Source of the DNA: Candidatus Fonsibacter sp.
Lineage (GTDB): Bacteria; Pseudomonadota; Alphaproteobacteria; Pelagibacterales; Pelagibacteraceae
Assembly: GCA_009693745.1 (NCBI GenBank)
Contig: SHWR01000014.1
Coordinates: 1-22,313 of the forward strand
DNA: 22,313 nt
Direction: 5' to 3'
Under the pieces are notes generated by a model that did no database searches, had not been told where the DNA came from, and worked only from the letters and a program-made list of their open reading frames with translations. A program made the translations under genes and the position numbers. Shown in pieces: positions 1 to 6,653 of the stretch (position 1 is the first letter of the stretch; every line of letters starts with the position of its first letter).

Positions 1-114
1 ATTATAAGAGTTATTGATGATGAAAAAGCAGAGTTAGAAGTTGCCGAAAATATTAATGTTAAAATTATAAAATCTACTATTTCACAAATTTTATCTAAAA
101 CAGAAACTAAGTAA
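1..114 (+). CDS. yajC: YajC C-terminus (partial, Sec translocon accessory subunit)
   Basis: This is the last 37 codons and TAA stop of a gene cut by the left edge. The visible peptide has alternating acidic and hydrophobic residues, and its end (around VKIIKSTISQIL) resembles the cytoplasmic C-terminal end of YajC, whose family ends in a similar 'V.V.R.AI..V' pattern. YajC is a small single-span membrane protein that associates with SecD and SecF in the holotranslocon. The stop lies 7 bp before the secD start, which is the classical yajC-secD-secF order, and that context carries much of the identification. The transmembrane segment would lie outside the window. The fragment is too short for certainty from sequence alone. 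Confidence 0.75.
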   Translation: MIRVIDDEKAELEVAENINVKIIKSTISQILSKTETK

Positions 115-121
115 ACTTGTA

Positions 122-1705
122 GTGTTAAATTTTTCCAGAATAAAAATTGGACTTATTTTATCTTCAATAATAATTTTTTTTTATATTTTCTTAGGAAACT
201 TCAATTTTGCTAAAAAAACCAATTTATTTTTAGATAAAAAAATAAATCTAGGATTAGATCTTCAGGGTGGTTCATATTTATTATTAGAAATTGATATCAA
301 TCCATTAGTTAATAAAAAATTAGAAGAAAAAGCTTCAATTTTAAAAAAAGCTTTTTATGAAAAAAAAATAAATATTAAAAACTTAACTATTCAAAATAAT
401 AAAATTACTTTCGAATTAAATAATTCTTCACAAAAAGATATCGGTATAAATATAATTAATGAAGCTGACGACAAAGAAAGTCTTTTTAGTAAAATTGAAA
501 AAAAAAATGTAGAAAATAATTATAAAGAATTTTTTTATAGAATTGAAAAAAATGTATTTATTATTCAATTCACTGAAGAATATATTAAACGTTTAAAAAA
601 AGATGCAATTAATCAATCTGTAGAAATAGTAAGAAAAAGAGTTGATCAATTAGGTAATAAAGAACCATCTATTCAACAAAAAGGTGATAATAGAATATTA
701 GTGGAATTACCTGGATTATCAGATCCATCAAACTTTAAAAATATACTAGGAAAAACTGCGCAATTAAATTTTAAGTTCTTAAAAATTAATAATAATAGTG
801 AAAATTTTGGATTTGAAAAAATTAAAAATAAATCTGATGGTTTGTTCCTTGATGTTGAAAAAAAATTAATAGTTTCAGGTGAAAATTTAATAGATGCCCA
901 ACCAGGCTTTGACAGACAAACTAACCAATCTATTGTTAGTTTTAAATTTGACAACATAGGTGCTAAAAAATTTGCTAATGCTACCAAGGAAAATGTAGGC
1001 AGACCTTTAGCTATTATACTTGATAATGAAATTTTAAGTTCACCAGTTATTAGAGAGCCTATTCTCACGGGTAGTGGTCAAATATCCGGAGGATTTACTG
1101 TTGAAGAGGCAAATCAATTAGCAGTTTTATTAAGAGCAGGCGCTTTGCCTGCACCAATGAAAATTATAGAAGAAAGAACTGTTGGTGCTGATCTTGGTGA
1201 AGATTCTATTCGATACGGAATTATTTCTTTTATTGTAGGTTTCTTGTTAGTTTTTATTTATATTTTTTATGCATATAAATTATTTGGCCTATTCGCTAAT
1301 ATTTCGCTTTTGTTAAATGTAATTATTCTAATTGCTATTCTATCATTATTTGGTGCAACTTTAACACTGCCTGGTATAGCTGGAATAGTTTTAACAGTAG
1401 GTATGGCAATCGATACCAATGTAATAATTTATGAACGCGTTAGAGAAGAATTAAAAATTGAAAAATCAAATATTATTGCTTTTGATTTAGCATATAAAAG
1501 ATCATTATTAACTATCATTGACTCAAATCTCACAACATTAATTGCAGGTATTATTTTATTTTACTTAGGGAGTGGTCCAGTAAAAGGTTTCGCAATTACT
1601 TTATGTATTGGATTAATTACTTCTTTCTTTACAGCTTTTACAGTTAGTAGATTAATGGTTTCCAAATACATAAAGAGTAATAAAAATAAAATTATTAATA
1701 TTTAA
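122..1705 (+). CDS. secD: Protein translocase subunit SecD
   Basis: SecD, with SecF, uses the proton-motive force to complete protein export through SecYEG at the inner membrane. The 527-aa product has an N-terminal membrane span (about residues 8-25), then the conserved motif DLQGGSYLLLEID (46-58), a large periplasmic region containing IVRKRVDQLG, and a C-terminal block of about five membrane helices. The RND-type signature GMAIDTNVIIYER (427-439) includes Asp431, the family's proton-relay aspartate. The start is GTG at 122, placing the N-terminal helix as expected; no ATG fits better and no clear Shine-Dalgarno is visible. The periplasmic part is shorter than in E. coli SecD (615 aa), typical of alphaproteobacterial forms. 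It lies 7 bp after yajC and 6 bp before secF, so it is almost certainly co-transcribed. Confidence 0.97.
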   Translation: MLNFSRIKIGLILSSIIIFFYIFLGNFNFAKKTNLFLDKKINLGLDLQGGSYLLLEIDINPLVNKKLEEKASILKKAFYEKKINIKNLTIQNNKITFELNNSSQKDIGINIINEADDKESLFSKIEKKNVENNYKEFFYRIEKNVFIIQFTEEYIKRLKKDAINQSVEIVRKRVDQLGNKEPSIQQKGDNRILVELPGLSDPSNFKNILGKTAQLNFKFLKINNNSENFGFEKIKNKSDGLFLDVEKKLIVSGENLIDAQPGFDRQTNQSIVSFKFDNIGAKKFANATKENVGRPLAIILDNEILSSPVIREPILTGSGQISGGFTVEEANQLAVLLRAGALPAPMKIIEERTVGADLGEDSIRYGIISFIVGFLLVFIYIFYAYKLFGLFANISLLLNVIILIAILSLFGATLTLPGIAGIVLTVGMAIDTNVIIYERVREELKIEKSNIIAFDLAYKRSLLTIIDSNLTTLIAGIILFYLGSGPVKGFAITLCIGLITSFFTAFTVSRLMVSKYIKSNKNKIINI

Positions 1706-1711
1706 TTTAAA

Positions 1712-2593
1712 ATGACTAATCATAATTTTTTAAAATATAAAAATTTTTTTCTTTTATTTTCAACATTTTTAATTTTAGCATCTTTAATTTTAATTTTTAC
1801 TAAAGGTTTAGATTTCGGTGTTGATTTTAAAGGTGGAACGACGATTGAAATAAGGTTAGAAAAAAAAATTGAAATAGAAAAATTAAGAAATTCTTTATCT
1901 AATCTTAAAATTAACAATTTTTCTGTTAAAGAATTTGGAACTATGAATGATTTTTTAATTTCGGCTGATAACAATATTTCCTCAAATGATATAAAAAATT
2001 ATCTTGAAAAAGAATTAAAAGAAAAAGTTACAATTAGAAAAGTTGAAACAGTAGGACCCAAAGTAGGATCTGAATTAATTAAGTCAGCTATTTATTCAAT
2101 TTTATTATGCTTTGTGGCTATGTTTATTTATTTATGGTTTAGATTTGAGTGGCAATTTAGTGTGGGCGGTATTGTTGCTCTTTTTCATGATACAATAATA
2201 ACAGTGGGAGTATTTTCATTACTAGGTTTACAGTTTGATCTTACAATAGTTGCTGCACTATTAACCATTATTGGATACTCAATTAATGATACTGTTATTA
2301 TTTATGATAGAATCAGAGAAAATCTTAAAAAAGATAGTTCCTCAGAGTTATTAATTTTAGTTAATGAATCTTTAAATAATACTTTATCACGTACTTTAAA
2401 AACTTCTGGTACAACACTTTTGTCTATTGTTGCTGTTTTAATTTTTGGTGGAGAAGTACTTAGAGGATTTGCTTTTGCAATAACTTTCGGAATTATAATA
2501 GGAACATATTCATCAATTTATGTAGCATCACCTATTGTAATGTTTTTTAAAGTTAAAAGAGACTGGTCAGTAAAAGTTGATAACACGCCTTAA
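1712..2593 (+). CDS. secF: Protein translocase subunit SecF
   Basis: SecF is the partner of SecD in the SecDF export motor of the inner membrane. The 293-aa product has a first membrane span at about residues 12-30, the motif GLDFGVDFKGGT (32-43), a small periplasmic domain (about 45-120), then five predicted helices. The second signature IGYSINDTVIIYDRIREN (187-204) matches the SecF family and contains the conserved Asp193. Length is normal for the family. It starts 6 bp after the secD stop. Its stop overlaps that of the convergent gene on the other strand by 4 bp (2590-2593), leaving no space for a conventional intrinsic terminator between them. Confidence 0.97.
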   Translation: MTNHNFLKYKNFFLLFSTFLILASLILIFTKGLDFGVDFKGGTTIEIRLEKKIEIEKLRNSLSNLKINNFSVKEFGTMNDFLISADNNISSNDIKNYLEKELKEKVTIRKVETVGPKVGSELIKSAIYSILLCFVAMFIYLWFRFEWQFSVGGIVALFHDTIITVGVFSLLGLQFDLTIVAALLTIIGYSINDTVIIYDRIRENLKKDSSSELLILVNESLNNTLSRTLKTSGTTLLSIVAVLIFGGEVLRGFAFAITFGIIIGTYSSIYVASPIVMFFKVKRDWSVKVDNTP

Positions 2594-3189
2594 TAAAGAT
2601 TTTGAGCTATTACCATTGTCAAAAGCATCGGAATAGACAAGAAAGTATTAGTTCTAGATATTAGCATTGCTGTTCTTGCAGACTTAGCTTTTGTTTCAGG
2701 ATCACATTCTACAATTCCTAAGGCTCTTTTTTGATTTGGCCAAATTATAAACCAAACATTTAAGGCCATAATTATTCCAAGCCACATACCAATTCCTATT
2801 GTTATATTCTTTGGTGCTCCTTTTAATGCTAAAGCTTCGTGAACATAACCATTTAAATAAGCAGTTATTAATCCTGTAATAATTGTTGAAAGGGCAGCCC
2901 AACGAAACCAAAATAAAGCTGTTGGAGCTATTACTTTCCCAATTGCTGGTTTTTGTTCGTCAGGAATTTTTGACATACTAGGTATTTGAACAAAATTAAA
3001 ATACCATAATAATCCTATCCACATAATTCCAGAAACGACATGTAAGTATCTAAAAATTGCGCTCCAAAAATATGTATCGCTTTGCCATCCATTGTTAATA
3101 TAAAATAAAACTCCAAAGAAAATTAATGTAGCAATAACAGAACTTAATATTGTTTTTGGCAGAGATTGTAGAATATTACTGATTCCCAT
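2590..3189 (-). CDS. PuuD-like (urate oxidase N-terminal-type) membrane protein
   Basis: A 199-aa integral membrane protein with about five hydrophobic segments (roughly 11-31, 44-69, 88-112, 129-150 and 178-197). Motifs RYLHVVSGIMWIGLLWYF (48-64, with His50) and NVWFIIWPNQK (144-154) resemble the membrane domain of the PuuD-type urate oxidase family (Pfam Urate_ox_N). Known PuuD proteins carry a C-terminal cytochrome c domain for uricolysis. No CXXCH haem motif exists here and the protein stops after the membrane part, so urate oxidation should not be assumed. Many bacteria carry such membrane-only paralogues of unknown role; His50 could be a haem or metal ligand, which is speculation. It starts 29 bp downstream of uvrA on the same strand and may be read through from it. 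Confidence 0.65.
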   Translation of the reverse strand: MGISNILQSLPKTILSSVIATLIFFGVLFYINNGWQSDTYFWSAIFRYLHVVSGIMWIGLLWYFNFVQIPSMSKIPDEQKPAIGKVIAPTALFWFRWAALSTIITGLITAYLNGYVHEALALKGAPKNITIGIGMWLGIIMALNVWFIIWPNQKRALGIVECDPETKAKSARTAMLISRTNTFLSIPMLLTMVIAQNLY

Positions 3190-3218
3190 GAATTAATATT
3201 AGCATAAAAAATATTTTT

Positions 3219-6107
3219 TTAAGCACTCTTTTTTGAAATATTTCTAGATAAAATCTTCTTTAAATATTCACCTGTATAGCTATTTTTTGCAGTCGAAACA
3301 TCTTCTGGAGTGCCTTCGGTAATAATTTTTCCACCTTTTACGCCTCCTTCAGGACCCATATCAATAATCCAGTCAGCAGTTTTTATTACATCTAAATTAT
3401 GTTCAATTACAATAACTGTATTACCTTTGTTAACAAAAGTATGAAGAACCTCTAATAATTTTTTAACATCATGAACATGTAGGCCTGTTGTTGGTTCATC
3501 TAGTATATAAATAGTTCTTCCTGTTGCTCTTTTTGATAGTTCTTTTGCAAGTTTAATTCTTTGAGCTTCACCACCAGAAAGAGTTGTAGCTTGTTGACCG
3601 ATTTTTATATAACCAAGTCCAACTTTTTGAAGAGTTAAAAGTTTATCTCTTATTGATGATATATTTTCAAAAAAAATAACACCTTCATCAACGGTCATGT
3701 TTAAAACATCAGCAATATTTTTGTCTTTGAATCTTATTTCTAAAGTTTCCCTATTGTATCTATTGCCTTTACATACATCACACTGAACGTAAACATCAGG
3801 TAAAAAATGCATTTCATATGTAATTACTCCATCACCTTCGCAAGCCTCACATCTTCCTCCTTTAACATTGAAAGAAAATCTGCCAGGCTTGTAACCTCTT
3901 GCTTTTGAGTCTGGTAAATTAACAAACCATTCTCTTATAACTGTGAATGCTCCTGAATATGTCGCAGGATTAGATCTTGGCGTTCTTCCAATAGGAGATT
4001 GATCGATATCAATTATTTTATCTAAATATTCATATCCTTGAATGCCTTTAAAAGGTTTAGGCATATTTTTTGTTATAGTTTTATTAATCATTAAATTTAA
4101 AGCTCTAAAAAGAGTGTGAAGTACAAATGTTGATTTTCCACTACCTGACACTCCTGTTACTGCTGTAAAAGTCCCAAGAGGAATTTTTGCAGTTACATTT
4201 TGCAAATTATTACCAGTTGCTCCACTTAGTGTTAAATATCTACCGTCTCTTGCTTTTCTTCTTATTTGAGGGATAGAAATATATTTTTTTCCCGATAAAT
4301 ATTGTCCCGTAATACTATTTTCATTTTGTTTAATTTCAGAAGGAGATCCTATCGCGATAATTTCTCCTCCTTCAGTTCCAGCACCAGGACCAAGATCAAT
4401 AATATAATCAGAATTAAGCATTGCCTCTTCGTCATGCTCTACAACAATAACTGTATTTCCTAAGTCTCTTAATCTTTTTAAGGCATTTAATAGTTTAATA
4501 TTATCCTTTTGATGTAATCCAATTGATGGTTCATCAAGAACATAAAGAACTCCTGTTAAGCCGGAACCAATTTGTGATGCTAATCTTATTCTTTGTGACT
4601 CTCCGCCAGACAATGTTCCTGATGATCTTGATAAATTTAAATAATCAAGGCCTACGTTTATTAAAAAACTTAATCTTTCATTAATTTCTTTTAAAATATG
4701 TACTGAAATTTTATTTTCTTTTTCTGTTAAATAGAGGTGTAGATTAGAAAACCATTCATGCGCGCTTTGAATAGACATTCTTGAAACTTCACTTATATTT
4801 AATTCTTTTATTTTTACAGACAGAGCCTCTTCTTTAAGCCTCATACCCTTGCATCTTTCACATTCTGTTTCGTTTTGAAATTGAGAAATTTCTTCTCTTT
4901 TCCAATCGCTATCAGTTTCTAAATATTTTCTTTCTAAATTATTAACCACTCCCTCAAATGATTTTTTATTTGAATATTTTTCATATCCGTCATCATAAGA
5001 AAATTTAATTTCTTCTTCTGCTGATCCGTACAAAATAATATCTTGAATTTTTTTTGGCAAATCTCTCCAAGGAGTTTCCAACGAAAAGTTAAAATGTTTT
5101 GCTAAAGACGATAATGTTTGAGCATAATATAAAGTTGAACTTGATGCCCAAGGAATAATTGCTCCATCTATTAAAGTTTTTTTGTCATTAGGAATTACTA
5201 ATTTTGGATCTATATAGAGGTCAACTCCAATGCCTTCACATTCTGGACATGCCCCGTAAGGACTATTGAAAGAGAATAGCCTTGGTTCTATTTCTTCTAT
5301 TGTAAAACCACTTTCAGGACATGCAAATTTTGAAGAAAATATTATTTTTTCAATTTTTTTAAATTCCTTTGGAAGATTTTCATTAGTAAAATCTACATAA
5401 ACAAGACCATCCGATAATGATAAGGTTGTTTCAATACTTTCAGCAATTCTTTGTTGTTCCTTTTTTTCATTCACAAAACCATCAACATATATATCTATGT
5501 CATGTTTTATATTTTTATTTAAAGTAGGCGACTCATCAATTTCATAAATCTTTCCATCAATTCTTGTTTTTTGAAATCCTCTTTTTTTATAGCCAAGTAA
5601 TTCTTTTTTATATTCGCCTTTTCTTCCTCTAACTACAGGAGCATAAATCTGAATCTTAGATTGTTTAGGAAGACCTAATATACGATCTACCATTTCCGAG
5701 ACTGTTTGTGACTTAATGGGCTTACCTGTGAATGGTGAATAGGGAGTCCCAACTCTTGCGTATAAAACGCGCATATAATCATAAATTTCAGTAACTGTTG
5801 CAACAATTGATCTCGGATTTTTTGAAGTAGTTTTCTGTTCAATAGATATTGCGGGTGAAAGACCTTCGATTAAATCGACATCTGGTTTTCTCATGCGATC
5901 TAAAAATTGACGAGCATAAGCAGATAAACTTTCAACATACCTTCTTTGTCCCTCAGCATAGATTGTATCAAATGCTAAAGATGATTTTCCAGATCCAGAT
6001 AATCCAGTTATTGTTATTAATTTGTCTCTAGGTATTTCCAATGAGATATTTTTTAAATTATGCTCTCTCGCACCTTTAATAACGATTTTTGTTACAATAT
6101 TACTCAT
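3219..6107 (-). CDS. uvrA: Excinuclease ABC subunit A (UvrA)
   Basis: UvrA is the damage-recognition ATPase of nucleotide excision repair; its dimer loads UvrB at lesions. The 962-aa protein has two ABC modules: Walker A GLSGSGKSS (35-43) and GVSGSGKST (652-660), with signature loops LSGGESQR (499-506) and LSGGEAQR (843-850). The second zinc module is intact (Cys753, Cys756, Cys776, Cys779). In the first, the second cysteine is replaced by Ser266 (Cys263, Ser266, Cys287, Cys290), which I believe is common in alphaproteobacterial UvrA. An extra CX2C pair sits at 416/419. Length is normal. It is divergent from ssb across 84 bp, a common alphaproteobacterial arrangement, but no GTTC-N7-GTTC SOS box of the alphaproteobacterial type is visible there. 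Confidence 0.98.
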   Translation of the reverse strand: MSNIVTKIVIKGAREHNLKNISLEIPRDKLITITGLSGSGKSSLAFDTIYAEGQRRYVESLSAYARQFLDRMRKPDVDLIEGLSPAISIEQKTTSKNPRSIVATVTEIYDYMRVLYARVGTPYSPFTGKPIKSQTVSEMVDRILGLPKQSKIQIYAPVVRGRKGEYKKELLGYKKRGFQKTRIDGKIYEIDESPTLNKNIKHDIDIYVDGFVNEKKEQQRIAESIETTLSLSDGLVYVDFTNENLPKEFKKIEKIIFSSKFACPESGFTIEEIEPRLFSFNSPYGACPECEGIGVDLYIDPKLVIPNDKKTLIDGAIIPWASSSTLYYAQTLSSLAKHFNFSLETPWRDLPKKIQDIILYGSAEEEIKFSYDDGYEKYSNKKSFEGVVNNLERKYLETDSDWKREEISQFQNETECERCKGMRLKEEALSVKIKELNISEVSRMSIQSAHEWFSNLHLYLTEKENKISVHILKEINERLSFLINVGLDYLNLSRSSGTLSGGESQRIRLASQIGSGLTGVLYVLDEPSIGLHQKDNIKLLNALKRLRDLGNTVIVVEHDEEAMLNSDYIIDLGPGAGTEGGEIIAIGSPSEIKQNENSITGQYLSGKKYISIPQIRRKARDGRYLTLSGATGNNLQNVTAKIPLGTFTAVTGVSGSGKSTFVLHTLFRALNLMINKTITKNMPKPFKGIQGYEYLDKIIDIDQSPIGRTPRSNPATYSGAFTVIREWFVNLPDSKARGYKPGRFSFNVKGGRCEACEGDGVITYEMHFLPDVYVQCDVCKGNRYNRETLEIRFKDKNIADVLNMTVDEGVIFFENISSIRDKLLTLQKVGLGYIKIGQQATTLSGGEAQRIKLAKELSKRATGRTIYILDEPTTGLHVHDVKKLLEVLHTFVNKGNTVIVIEHNLDVIKTADWIIDMGPEGGVKGGKIITEGTPEDVSTAKNSYTGEYLKKILSRNISKKSA

Positions 6108-6145
6108 CTTTTTATGTAAATTTTATCCTTTTAATTTGATTAGTC

Positions 6146-6154
6146 TGATATAAT
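6146..6154 (+). promoter_or_regulatory. Extended -10 promoter element for ssb
   Basis: The uvrA/ssb divergent region contains TGATATAAT, which matches both the extended -10 TGn element and the TATAAT hexamer perfectly. It sits 37 bp before the ssb ATG, giving an expected transcript start near 6161 and a short leader of about 30 nt. I see no good -35 hexamer at 16-18 bp upstream, which an extended -10 can compensate for. It is also the only well-placed promoter I can see for the ssb-gyrA run. Perfect hexamers occur by chance in AT-rich DNA, but the TG extension and position make this a credible call. Confidence 0.55.
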
Positions 6155-6191
6155 AAAGTTTAAATTCTTATTTCAAAAAAAGATCTATATT

Positions 6192-6644
6192 ATGGCTGGT
6201 AGCTTAAATAAAGTTTTATTAATAGGTAGACTTGGAAACGATCCTGAAATCAAGCAAATGCAAAATGGAAAAAGCGTCGCAAGATTAAGCATTGCAACAT
6301 CTGAAAATTGGAAAGACAAAAGTACTGGAGAAAGAAAGGAAAAAACAGAATGGCATAGAGTTGTTATTTTTAATGAAGGCTTAGTAAGTGTTGTTCAGAA
6401 ATACTTAAAAAAGGGAGCGCAAGTTTATATAGAGGGCCAATTAAATACTAATAAGTATACTGATAGCAGCGGTCAGGAAAAGTATAGCACACAAATAGTT
6501 CTACAGGGGTACAATTCATCTCTTACAATGCTAGATGGTAAAAATTCTTCATCTGGCGATAGTAAAAAATTAGAAGGTAGCCAATTACCTTCTGATGATA
6601 TGCCTGATATTTCTCAAGATCCAGACGATAAAGTACCTTTTTAA
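6192..6644 (+). CDS. ssb: Single-stranded DNA-binding protein
   Basis: SSB coats single-stranded DNA during replication, recombination and repair and recruits partner enzymes. The 150-aa protein has the OB fold at residues 1-112, opening with NKVLLIGRLGNDPEI, followed by the EWHRVVIF strand and the KGAQVYIEGQL strand typical of bacterial SSB. A short, low-complexity Ser/Asp-rich linker follows. The C-terminal tip DPDDKVPF is the acidic partner-binding peptide, with the usual Pro-Phe end and Val in place of the commoner Ile or Leu. Length is normal, with a short linker. It is divergent from uvrA and 9 bp upstream of gyrA, so it probably shares a transcript with gyrA. Confidence 0.97.
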   Translation: MAGSLNKVLLIGRLGNDPEIKQMQNGKSVARLSIATSENWKDKSTGERKEKTEWHRVVIFNEGLVSVVQKYLKKGAQVYIEGQLNTNKYTDSSGQEKYSTQIVLQGYNSSLTMLDGKNSSSGDSKKLEGSQLPSDDMPDISQDPDDKVPF

Positions 6645-6653
6645 ATTTCATTA

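Noticed and set aside
673..1068. Long open frame on the minus strand inside secD
   Set aside because: It is antisense to a well-conserved part of SecD and its translation has no recognisable family pattern. The same reasoning removes minus-strand frames at 1720-1974, 13381-13731, 14942-15133 and 15130-15363 and frames within uvrA and the PuuD-like gene.
3206..3219. Palindrome AAAAAATATTTTTT between uvrA and the PuuD-like gene as terminator
   Set aside because: It has no GC pairs and no loop and is expected by chance in such DNA; it would be a very weak hairpin.
5310..5321. UvrA first zinc module with Ser266 in place of the second Cys
   Set aside because: The reading CPESGFTIEEIEPRLFSF follows a pattern I recall as common in alphaproteobacterial UvrA, so it is a lineage trait and not damage; noted in the gene entry only.
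6108..6191. Search for an SOS (LexA) operator between uvrA and ssb
   Set aside because: No GTTC or GAAC tetramer occurs in the interval, so the alphaproteobacterial GTTC-N7-GTTC box is absent. Regulation by LexA is not supported.
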